Positions 1 to 7,470 of a DNA stretch of 15,241 nt are shown here, piece after piece. Source of the stretch: Thiothrix sp. (GTDB lineage Bacteria > Pseudomonadota > Gammaproteobacteria > Thiotrichales > Thiotrichaceae); NCBI GenBank assembly GCA_011375245.1, contig DRMA01000045.1:1-15241 (forward strand), written 5' to 3'. The first letter of the stretch is position 1; the number at the start of each line of letters is the position of its first letter. The notes below the pieces were generated by a model. It was not told where the DNA came from. It saw nothing but the letters and a program-made list of their open reading frames with translations, and did no database searches. A program made the position numbers and the translations under genes.

Positions 1-86
1 GCACCATTGTTTATATCCATCGTGGGGGACTAGATGATGAGGTTTTTAATGAATATGTACGCCCCTTGTTAAGTGAAAAATCTTAA
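1..86 (+). CDS. 3' end of an unidentified protein (partial)
   Basis: An open frame enters from the left edge (codons in phase with position 3) and stops at TAA 84-86. The 27 visible residues include VYIHRGGLDDEVFNEYVRPL and end in LLSEKS. This is too little to assign a family. It reads toward the GtrA-like gene, 77 bases downstream on the same strand, and GtrA proteins often sit beside glycosyltransferase or lipid-carrier genes, so a sugar-related role is possible but unsupported. The frame could also be a chance open stretch, though its composition looks coding. Confidence 0.45.
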   Translation, partial: TIVYIHRGGLDDEVFNEYVRPLLSEKS

Positions 87-163
87 TCTACACTATAAAC
101 GTGGCAGTTCGGCACAAAAACACAACACCTACTTTACCTTGACGATTCTAATCCCTCTTCCCT

Positions 164-538
164 ATGAAAACATTAATTAAATATATTATCTCTGGTTCTA
201 TCGCTGTTTCAACCCGTCTTGTTTTCTTAGCCGTCATGGTAGAAATAATGCATATGCCAGAGATAGTAGCGAGCAATCTCTCTTTTTGTGTCAGCGTTTC
301 CATTAATTATCTATTACAACATCGTTTTGTTTATAAATGCGAGGGCAAACATAGCAAACATGCTAGTCGCTTTATTATGGTGGCACTAACAGGTTTATTG
401 ATTAATTATATCGTTTTTTCATACTTGCTAACAGTTATTGACTTCTATCTATTAGCACAACTTATAACCATTATACTGGTATTTGCCTTTAACTTTATTG
501 TTAATACCACTTTTACCTTTCGTAAAGAAACCGTATAG
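164..538 (+). CDS. GtrA-like family small membrane protein
   Basis: This 124-residue protein is almost entirely four hydrophobic segments (roughly residues 5-28, 33-52, 68-90 and 95-116), the size and layout of the GtrA family. Family features are the basic start (MKTLIKYIISGSIAV), an NYLLQHRFVYK stretch after the second segment (compare the usual N-x-x-F-x-F/W-x-F pattern) and a closing FNFIVNTTFTFRK, which matches the family's C-terminal N-F-x-x-x-x-x-F-x-F. GtrA proteins are inner-membrane proteins thought to flip polyprenyl-phosphate-linked sugars for O-antigen, teichoic acid or arabinogalactan modification. No partner glycosyltransferase is complete in this window. No clear Shine-Dalgarno precedes the ATG. 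The gene converges on the response regulator, with 16 bases between the two stops. Confidence 0.85.
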   Translation: MKTLIKYIISGSIAVSTRLVFLAVMVEIMHMPEIVASNLSFCVSVSINYLLQHRFVYKCEGKHSKHASRFIMVALTGLLINYIVFSYLLTVIDFYLLAQLITIILVFAFNFIVNTTFTFRKETV

Positions 539-554
539 CCAGAGCCTTGCAGAC

Positions 555-1397
555 TTAAGTAACACGATTAAGCAATTGCTTTTTCTTCTGTTCTTCCGCT
601 TTAAAATTGGTAACCCATGCCGTTACTCTCGCCAAAACCTTTTGAAAATCAGCACTTTTCACAGGCTTAGTCAGATAACTCGTCGCGCCTGCAATAATGC
701 CTTGCACTTCGTCTAGTGGTGATGTTTTACCACTAAGCATAATAATTGGAGTTTTTTTGTACTCTGTATTAGCACGTATTAACTTACAGGTTTCATACCC
801 GTCAATACCAGGCATCATGATATCAAGAAAGATTAAATCAAATTGACGTTGTTTCACTTTTTCAAGGGCTTGTTCACCTGATTCAGCAAAGTCCGCCGCT
901 ACTTTAGAAATACGTAACTCTAATTCCAATTGTTTTCTTATTGCTGAGCTATCATCAATAACTAAGGCACAAAGCATTGCTTTTTCAGAATCACTAGGTT
1001 CATTAGGCTCACTGATTGCTTTTTCATTATGAGTTGTTTTACTCGCTGACGCTTGAATAGAGTGTTTTACCTCTTGTTTTTTATTAACAAGCTTTATTGC
1101 ATTTTCCAAGACTTTCATCACTTGGCTAATAAATAATGGTGGCTCAATCTGTATATCACCCAAAGCAACATTTTTCGTTATGACCCATATAACTTGATCA
1201 TTTTCTATTTGCCTCAGTCGTGAAAAAGCAAATTCGGTGCTAATTACCAAATGAGCACTGGTTATATCGTTGCAAATCTGTACTTGCAATCCATGTGTTT
1301 TGTTGAAATTAATCACTCGCTCAAAAATCATACGTTCTCTGGATTGTAAACCAACAAAATGTATGCATATGTTATTTTTATTGTTTATTGTATTCAT
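555..1397 (-). CDS. Response regulator: unknown N-terminal domain plus PilG-like receiver
   Basis: A protein of about 280 residues and the last gene of the chemosensory cluster. Residues about 5-105 form an alpha/beta-looking domain that I do not recognise (ICIHFVGLQSRERMIFERV near its start). A polar linker follows, then a CheY-type receiver at about 143-265. The receiver has the acid pair D148/D149 (VIDDSSAIRK), phospho-acceptor D192 (FLDIMMPGIDGYETC), S222 (IMLSG) and K244 (YLTKP). The IMMPxxDGYxTCxLI and KTPIIMLS pattern is closest to PilG, the type IV pilus chemotaxis regulator. No DNA-binding or enzymatic output domain is visible. The frame stays open to a TTG at 1433 inside the kinase gene, but the ATG at 1397 is preferred: it lies 16 bases after the kinase stop with a weak ACGGA upstream. 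Confidence 0.85.
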   Translation of the reverse strand: MNTINNKNNICIHFVGLQSRERMIFERVINFNKTHGLQVQICNDITSAHLVISTEFAFSRLRQIENDQVIWVITKNVALGDIQIEPPLFISQVMKVLENAIKLVNKKQEVKHSIQASASKTTHNEKAISEPNEPSDSEKAMLCALVIDDSSAIRKQLELELRISKVAADFAESGEQALEKVKQRQFDLIFLDIMMPGIDGYETCKLIRANTEYKKTPIIMLSGKTSPLDEVQGIIAGATSYLTKPVKSADFQKVLARVTAWVTNFKAEEQKKKQLLNRVT

Positions 1398-1413
1398 TAT
1401 TATTATCCGTGCT

Positions 1414-4400
1414 TCAAACAGTCGCTTTTTCAAGCCATTGAGCGATTGAGTTTAATAACGTTTCGGTGATAACAGGTTTAGTTAAGTAGTCATTAACCCC
1501 CGCTTTTTCCGCAAGTTTTCTATGTTTACTGGTTGTTCTCGAAGTAATCATGACGACAGGAGTATCCTTTTTATCTTCCCAAACACGAATTGCCTGTGTT
1601 AGCTCAATACCATTCATTCTTGGCATTTCTAGATCAGTGAAAACTAAATCAATTTGATTTTCATTCATAATTTGCAAGGCATCTAAACCATCAACAGCAG
1701 TCAAAACATCAAACTCCGTTTGGTCAATAATAAGGCTTAATGCTTTTCTATTACTCAAGGAATCATCAACAACCAAAATTTTAGCAATACTTTCTTTAAT
1801 CGTTTGCTCACTAGAATCTAGCTGAATTTGTTTTATTAGCTGATTGGTTTTTTCATTGAGACTTAATATTTTAGGCAAGTTAATAACAGGTGCTACTCCT
1901 CCATCAGGTAGGTGACAAGCACCGATCAGACCTTGAGAGCTATCCAACCAATCAGAGAGGCTTTTAATAACGGTTTCTCGTGAACTAATAACCTCATCAA
2001 TATAAATAGCATGTGTTTCATTGGTACTCTTAATGAAAAGCAAGGTATGAGGCTGGGAAAAATCAGGTGTATTGGCGGGGAAATCGATCAGTGTCGCCAA
2101 TGATTGAATCGGTAATTTCTTACCCTCATGCTCTGCAAAATAACCGCGCTCATTCTTAATCACGCTGTCAGGAGTCAGATAATGCAACTGCTCAATAGAT
2201 TCAGCAGGAATAGCAACCTGATGACCTGAAACGTTTACTAACAAGGTAGTAGACGTAACCAGTGTCAATGGAATACTAATAGTGAATGTCGTTCCCTTAT
2301 CAATCTCACTCTCAATGCTCAAGGTACCATCCAACGTACGTACGGCAGTATTCACCACATCCATACCCACGCCACGACCTGAAATATCAGTGACATTGTT
2401 TTGCGTAGAAAACCCTGCTTGTAGAATGAGTTGTAGCTTTTCATCGTTACTCAGTTTTTTATCTGCGGCAATGAGACCTTTTGCAATGGCTTGTTGGTAA
2501 ATTTTTTCAGCATCCATGCCTGCACCATCATCCTTGAGTCGCATCTGGATATGGCTTCCTTTTCGTGAAAACTCAAGGGTAATCTGTCCTGTCTTATCCT
2601 TGTTTTTAGCTTTTCGATCCAGCGGATATTCAATACCATGATCAATGGCATTTCTTAATAAATGCAATAGCGGATCGGTTAGCCCATTCAGAATATCGGT
2701 ATCGACATTGATTTTATTGCCTGTCACCACAAGCTTTGCTTTCTTTTTGGTTTTATTACTTGTTTGTCTAACAATACGTTCAAGTCTAGGAACTAATGAA
2801 TTGATCGAGACCATGCGTGATTTTAGAATAACATCACTAAGATCTTTATTTAATAGATCAAGTGTATGCAGATCGTCTTTTAATGCATATAACTGTTTTT
2901 CTAAATGTGCTTCAGTTGCCTCAGCATCAAGAATACTTTCTGTTAGCAGACCATTAATACTATGTAATTCATTATAGGTGTCCATTTCTAGATGATCAAA
3001 ACCATTATCTTGTTGTAAGCTGGCAATGATTTTGAACTGCTCTTTTTCCTGCTTCGACAAGGTGCTACTTAGCTCATCAAGCATTTTATGTACACGTATG
3101 TCCTGTAGTTTTACTTGCTTACTGGTGGCAATAGATTTATCGAGTTTATCCGTAACCTGTATAGAAGTCGTCACCAACTCTCCCACAAGAGTGAATAACT
3201 TATCAATAATATTTACAGGAACACGAATATAGCTGTCAGTAGCTGATGCTGATAATGCTTGTTTATTATCGTTAACGGATGATTTTACTGCCTCTGAGGT
3301 ATCAATGAGTACTGAAAAATCAGGTTCTTGATGGTGATTAAATAAAGCAGGATGTTTTTCTTCTGATTCTGTTTCTTTCTCAGCTATTTCAGCTATTGTG
3401 GATTCAACAATAACGGTATCAATTTGATTATTTTTCTTATTTTGCTTACTGTCATCAAAAATAAACGTAGGAGATTCTTCTGTTGCCAACTCAAACAAAG
3501 ACATGTCCGTAACATTATCTTGTTCAAGCGTTCCACTATATTGTGTGAGACTAGTTAACAGTGGTACAAATTCATCAGGAGCTGATTCTTTATTCAAGAT
3601 GGCATCAAACATATCTTCTAAACAATCAGCCGATTCCGCAAGTAAACTTGCAATATCTTGGGGAAGCGTGTGATTAATAGAGTAATCAAGGATATCTTCT
3701 AGTTTATGCGTAAACTCAACTAGGGCTGCAATCCCCACAACACCACTAGCCCCCTTAATGGTATGTGCAATACGCGAAGCTTCTTGATGATCCGCTTTAC
3801 TGGCTTCGCCTGTTGAAATCTTTTTCAAAAGGTTTGCTACTTGAATCACTTGATCAGGTGTTTCATTCAAATAACTTGATAATAGTTCAGGATGAATATC
3901 ATCATCCCAACTAAATTGATGTTGAAGTGTCGTTATCTCAACTGATATCGCTTCTTTTGTAGCTGTTTGATCTTCTACTTTACTAGCATTATGTCGTTCT
4001 TTTAGCTGCATCAACAGATTTTGCAAATCGCTTATTTCAAAAGGAATCGCCCATTCATCACGCATCAACTCCGTTGTTAATTCGGCAAAATATGAAGATT
4101 CTTCTGGATCAGCCAAAATATTACGAATACATTTTAGCCACAGCCAACATTCACCTGAGCGAATAAAAGCGGATTGATCCTGTTGATTTTCGTCAAAATA
4201 AACAAAGTTTCGCTGCACCCATTGACTAACAGTGGTTATTTCGGAATAGCCTGATAGGTCAGCAAATCCATTAAGGAATTTCAATTCGTCGATATAGTTA
4301 GCATAACAGCTTGTATCATCTGCACTGAGGGTTGATAACGTTGTAATGATGGCATCAATTTCTACGCAAGCAATATCTTCCTCAATAATATCTTCAGCAG

Positions 4401-5550
4401 TTTCTTCAACAACTTCATTACAATACTCATCAAGCGCATCAAGCACATTAGGCACATTGATTATTTGATCATCAGTATCGTCTATAGCATGATCTGTAGC
4501 ATTATCTATAGCTTCGTCTACTATTGATTCAATAACGGGTTCAACAATTGGTTCAACGACTACTTGTTGGGTAATGAAATCAGGTAACTTGGGCTTACCC
4601 AGTGTAAGTGGTGTAGTATCTTCTTCTAAGGTTTCAGCATAATTCGACAGTTTATTGAAAACAGTAGCAAAGCCTTTGGGCTCGCCAGTAAGCTCCTGAA
4701 TGGCAAGAAATAAGTCTTCCAAGCAATACGAGCTTTCAGCCAATAAAGGATAAATCTCCTCAGCAAGCTCCTTCTTCACTGAATAGTCTAGAATCTTTTC
4801 CAGTCGATAGGACAGTGTGGATAATGCGGTAATACCCGCAACAGCACTGCCTCCTTTAATGGTATGCGCCACACGAGAAGCATTATAACGACCCTCACTA
4901 TCTAGCTCGCCATTTGCAACTTTTCTCAGCAAAGTAGCTAATTCACTAATTAACTCCGTTGTCTCTTCAAAGAAAGCCTCTAAAAACTCAGGATGCGTAT
5001 CATCATCCCATGTAAAGTTGAGTGAGGATGTCGTCGATTGTTCATTAGCACTCGCTGTGTCATGATCATGATCATGGTCATGGTCATAGTCATGGTTATT
5101 GTTATTTTCATCAGCAATAACAAGCAGTTTTAGTTGTAATAATAATGCTTGTAAATCCTCTTCTTTATACGCATTAAACCACTCACTGCGTAATAATTCT
5201 GTACTTAATGCAGATATATATGACGTTTCTTCTGGGTCAGCTAAATGGGCGCTAATAAGCTCAAGCCAATGCCAACATTCACCCGATTCAATAAAAAAAT
5301 CGTTTTCCTGAGAAGGATTTTTTTTTAAAAATAATAAGTTATTCTGACACCATTGACTAACCTTAACGATTTCTGTATGACCAGAAGCATTAGCCGTTTT
5401 CGCTATTCCTTCCAGTCCCGTCATGAACTCATTAAGATAACCAGTAGCATCCGTAATGGTGCCAGTACTGGTCATAGACAATCCCATAATTATGTTATCA
5501 ATCTCAGCACTCAGCGTATCAGCTTTTTCAAGCATATTATTGTCGTCCAT
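1414..5550 (-). CDS. ChpA-like hybrid CheA chemotaxis histidine kinase with two HPt domains
   Basis: A 1378-residue cytoplasmic kinase that would autophosphorylate and pass phosphate to receiver proteins. Domains in order: an unrecognised domain (about 15-141); HPt1 (about 178-310, H229 in AHTIKGG); an acidic linker; a second copy of the unrecognised domain (about 396-517); HPt2 (about 545-675, H596 in AHTIKGA); another linker; CheA dimerisation helices (about 775-925, KLFTLVGELV and SRMVSINSLVPRLERIVRQ); an ATPase domain with N box (N967, LLRNAIDHG), G1 (DDGAGMD, 1007-1013) and G2 (GRGVGMD, 1058-1064); a CheW-like domain (about 1095-1230); and a receiver (about 1256-1375, D1262/D1263, acceptor D1306, T1336, K1358). 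Multiple HPt domains with a terminal receiver match ChpA of the Pil-Chp system, which carries more Xpt modules; ordinary CheA has one HPt and no receiver. The ATG follows a very strong AAGGAGG. The gene starts 23 bases after the receptor stop. Confidence 0.93.
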   Translation of the reverse strand: MDDNNMLEKADTLSAEIDNIIMGLSMTSTGTITDATGYLNEFMTGLEGIAKTANASGHTEIVKVSQWCQNNLLFLKKNPSQENDFFIESGECWHWLELISAHLADPEETSYISALSTELLRSEWFNAYKEEDLQALLLQLKLLVIADENNNNHDYDHDHDHDHDTASANEQSTTSSLNFTWDDDTHPEFLEAFFEETTELISELATLLRKVANGELDSEGRYNASRVAHTIKGGSAVAGITALSTLSYRLEKILDYSVKKELAEEIYPLLAESSYCLEDLFLAIQELTGEPKGFATVFNKLSNYAETLEEDTTPLTLGKPKLPDFITQQVVVEPIVEPVIESIVDEAIDNATDHAIDDTDDQIINVPNVLDALDEYCNEVVEETAEDIIEEDIACVEIDAIITTLSTLSADDTSCYANYIDELKFLNGFADLSGYSEITTVSQWVQRNFVYFDENQQDQSAFIRSGECWLWLKCIRNILADPEESSYFAELTTELMRDEWAIPFEISDLQNLLMQLKERHNASKVEDQTATKEAISVEITTLQHQFSWDDDIHPELLSSYLNETPDQVIQVANLLKKISTGEASKADHQEASRIAHTIKGASGVVGIAALVEFTHKLEDILDYSINHTLPQDIASLLAESADCLEDMFDAILNKESAPDEFVPLLTSLTQYSGTLEQDNVTDMSLFELATEESPTFIFDDSKQNKKNNQIDTVIVESTIAEIAEKETESEEKHPALFNHHQEPDFSVLIDTSEAVKSSVNDNKQALSASATDSYIRVPVNIIDKLFTLVGELVTTSIQVTDKLDKSIATSKQVKLQDIRVHKMLDELSSTLSKQEKEQFKIIASLQQDNGFDHLEMDTYNELHSINGLLTESILDAEATEAHLEKQLYALKDDLHTLDLLNKDLSDVILKSRMVSINSLVPRLERIVRQTSNKTKKKAKLVVTGNKINVDTDILNGLTDPLLHLLRNAIDHGIEYPLDRKAKNKDKTGQITLEFSRKGSHIQMRLKDDGAGMDAEKIYQQAIAKGLIAADKKLSNDEKLQLILQAGFSTQNNVTDISGRGVGMDVVNTAVRTLDGTLSIESEIDKGTTFTISIPLTLVTSTTLLVNVSGHQVAIPAESIEQLHYLTPDSVIKNERGYFAEHEGKKLPIQSLATLIDFPANTPDFSQPHTLLFIKSTNETHAIYIDEVISSRETVIKSLSDWLDSSQGLIGACHLPDGGVAPVINLPKILSLNEKTNQLIKQIQLDSSEQTIKESIAKILVVDDSLSNRKALSLIIDQTEFDVLTAVDGLDALQIMNENQIDLVFTDLEMPRMNGIELTQAIRVWEDKKDTPVVMITSRTTSKHRKLAEKAGVNDYLTKPVITETLLNSIAQWLEKATV
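3526..5511 (-). repeat. Internal duplication in the kinase gene (two domain + HPt units)
   Basis: Two diverged copies of the same unit are coded here, about 5511-4621 (residues 14-310) and about 4368-3526 (residues 395-675). Aligned pairs include VSQWCQNN / VSQWVQRN, SGECWHWLELI / SGECWLWLKCI, LADPEETSY / LADPEESSY, LLRSEW / LMRDEW, FTWDDDTHPE / FSWDDDIHPE and SRVAHTIKGGSAVAGI / SRIAHTIKGASGVVGI. Boundaries are approximate, judged from the protein. The DNA copies are diverged, so this is an old duplication. Confidence 0.85.
5061..5096 (-). repeat. Hexanucleotide tandem repeat coding a His-Asp tract
   Basis: Six head-to-tail copies of a six-base unit (CATGAT/CATGGT, one CATAGT) lie inside the kinase gene. 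On the coding strand they give alternating His-Asp (one Tyr-Asp) at residues 153-164, after four Asn. The tract falls in the linker between the first unrecognised domain and HPt1. Copy-number change would stay in frame, adding or removing two residues. Confidence 0.9.
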
Positions 5551-5558
5551 TAGCTGAA

Positions 5559-5565
5559 CCTCCTT
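5559..5565 (-). promoter_or_regulatory. Strong ribosome binding site of the kinase gene
   Basis: AAGGAGG on the minus strand, eight bases before the ATG at 5550. It is the best Shine-Dalgarno match in the cluster and supports that start. It lies in the 23-base gap after the receptor stop codon. Confidence 0.85.
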
Positions 5566-5573
5566 GTTGAATG

Positions 5574-7454
5574 CTATACGTTGGCTTCTATTTTTTCTGC
5601 TTTATCTGAGTGTTGAGTCGTATTGTTGTTCGTATTATCAAGCGTAAATACATTAACCGACTTCATTAGATTTTGAGAAAAGCCAGAGAGATTTTGGCTT
5701 AACCCCGCAAGGAAATGTATTTCCTTGCCCGTCGCCTGTGTAGACTTCATAATACTTGTTGCTTCTTGTTTCAAGTTATTACTAATGTCCACCTGATCAT
5801 GAGAAGAAGAGGCAATAAGATCAATAGATTCAACAAGTTGAGAGGTGTTTTCTAATACTTGCTCCATTTGTTGCGCCGCATCTTCTGCGCGTGTCGAACC
5901 GTCAACAACTTGTGCAATCGTCTTATCCATTGTCGCAATAGTGGTATTGGTTTCTTGTTGGATGTTTCTTACCAAGGTAGAAATCTTACTCGTAGACTCA
6001 CGCGAACTTTCTGCTAAGCGTTGAATCTCGTCAGCGATAACAGAGAAACCACGTCCTGCCTCACCTGCTGCAACAGCCTGCATACTCGCATTCAACGCAA
6101 GAACTGTTGTTCGTTCAGCAATGGTGTTAATAATATCAATAACGTATGAAATCTCTTGAGAGCGTTCACCCAACTGTTTAATTCTTTTACCCGTCTCCTG
6201 TACTGTTTCACGAATATCAGCCATACCTTCAACCGTGCCTGTTACTGACTCATGCGCTTTTTTAGTAGAAACAGTCGTATTGTTAGCTATTTCACTGGTT
6301 GTTGTTGCCGACGTTGCAATATCATCAAGACGGCTTAACATGTTATCGATCTGAAATGCCGTTTGTTCAGCATGTTCTTGTTCCTGAATCGCTAACTTAT
6401 TAACGGATATCAAGCGTGTCTTCACTTCTTCTGAGGTTGACTGCACATTTGAGGCAATATCACGTACCTCAAGCAATGTTGAAGAGGTTTCTTCCGCAAG
6501 TAGGTTGAGCGCATCAGCAACAGGTCCCGTCGCATCTTCAGTCACTTCTGCACGAATAGTCAAATCTCTTTCGCTTAAATCAGCAACGGCTTGTAGCAAT
6601 TTGAATACAGACTCGTTCAATTCCTGATTTTCAAGGTCAATCTGTTGTTGCGTACTCATACGCTCATCAAGCATAGCATCAAAGTGTTTACCCAATTCGA
6701 CCAATTCATTGTTACCTGTCAATTCTACACGTGCTTCCAGATCACCATCAGCAACTTGAATCATAGTAGCAGAAAGCGCATTAATAGAATTTGAGATGGA
6801 TTTATAGATGAAATACCCTAAAGCAACTGCCAATATTACTCCAACCAGAGTAAGAATCATCCCCATCATTAGGAAAGTTTTAACGGTTTTTTGTGCATTT
6901 AAAAAGCTCGTTTCTGCCATTTGAATGTCGTTTGCAACTTCTTTATCAAGACTAGTTTGTAGTAGATCATAATCAGCATTCAAATCATTCTGTAGATACA
7001 GTTCAAGGGTGTAACGATTTCCTGTTTTAAGCAGTGCTTTACCTTGCTGAATATTTGCTAATAACTGCTTACCTTCTTGCAGAGATTTCCAATTTTCATT
7101 TGAGTTATTGAATAATTCTTCATTGTTATAATATTGAATAAACTCATTCGTTGCCTTTTCAAGATTTTCAAGATCTTGTAAACCATCATCCCACGTTTTA
7201 CTCCCTATCTGTACTTGATATAACGGACGAATATAGTCACGATTCAAACGGATAATCATGCTATGAACCTTATCAATTGCCTTTACCCGTTGGTTAATAT
7301 CATCCAAAACCATACGGTTATTATTCAATGCATTAGCACCAAAAATTCCCACGAGCAAAAGAAGTGTTAATGGAATCAGAATTAACAACGCAATACGTCG
7401 TGATACGGATAATTTATCTAGAAAATGCGTGCGTTTTTTTATAGCGTTTTTCAT
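5574..7454 (-). CDS. Methyl-accepting chemotaxis protein (PilJ-like)
   Basis: A 626-residue inner-membrane chemoreceptor. It has a basic N-terminus, TM1 (about 21-42), a mostly helical periplasmic sensor of about 150 residues (43-193, four-helix-bundle-like), TM2 (about 194-216), a HAMP domain (about 217-270), a second HAMP-like stretch (about 285-335) and the signalling coiled coil. The hairpin tip reads TIAERTTVLALNASMQAVAA followed by GEAGRGFSVIADEIQRLAES (about 444-483). It is recognisably the CheA/CheW-contacting tip, and the ALNASxQAxxAGEAGRGF form resembles PilJ more than the Tar/Tsr group. The protein ends in a polar Asn/Thr-rich tail with no CheR-tethering pentapeptide. The ATG has GGGGA seven bases upstream and starts 16 bases after the binding-protein stop. 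It probably senses a ligand directly or through that protein and signals through CheW to the kinase. Confidence 0.93.
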   Translation of the reverse strand: MKNAIKKRTHFLDKLSVSRRIALLILIPLTLLLLVGIFGANALNNNRMVLDDINQRVKAIDKVHSMIIRLNRDYIRPLYQVQIGSKTWDDGLQDLENLEKATNEFIQYYNNEELFNNSNENWKSLQEGKQLLANIQQGKALLKTGNRYTLELYLQNDLNADYDLLQTSLDKEVANDIQMAETSFLNAQKTVKTFLMMGMILTLVGVILAVALGYFIYKSISNSINALSATMIQVADGDLEARVELTGNNELVELGKHFDAMLDERMSTQQQIDLENQELNESVFKLLQAVADLSERDLTIRAEVTEDATGPVADALNLLAEETSSTLLEVRDIASNVQSTSEEVKTRLISVNKLAIQEQEHAEQTAFQIDNMLSRLDDIATSATTTSEIANNTTVSTKKAHESVTGTVEGMADIRETVQETGKRIKQLGERSQEISYVIDIINTIAERTTVLALNASMQAVAAGEAGRGFSVIADEIQRLAESSRESTSKISTLVRNIQQETNTTIATMDKTIAQVVDGSTRAEDAAQQMEQVLENTSQLVESIDLIASSSHDQVDISNNLKQEATSIMKSTQATGKEIHFLAGLSQNLSGFSQNLMKSVNVFTLDNTNNNTTQHSDKAEKIEANV

Positions 7455-7470
7455 GTCTATTTCCCCTAAA

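Noticed and set aside
139..168. TTGACG at 139-144 with TATGAA 18 bases later, like a promoter for the GtrA gene
   Set aside because: The -10 would overlap the start codon, and the -10 match is weak; a leaderless transcript is possible but unsupported.
571..590. AAGCAATTGCTTTTT palindrome near the convergent gene ends, like a terminator for the GtrA gene
   Set aside because: A perfect palindrome without a loop leaves about a three- or four-pair AT-rich stem, and it lies in the last codons (KKKQLL) of the regulator.
1398..1433. Longer start (TTG at 1433) for the last regulator
   Set aside because: It overlaps the kinase gene and uses TTG, whereas the ATG at 1397 has natural operon spacing.
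3526..5511. Kinase duplication as a recent tandem duplication or assembly artefact
   Set aside because: The copies differ at many residues throughout, and each keeps its functional motifs, so the duplication is old and real.
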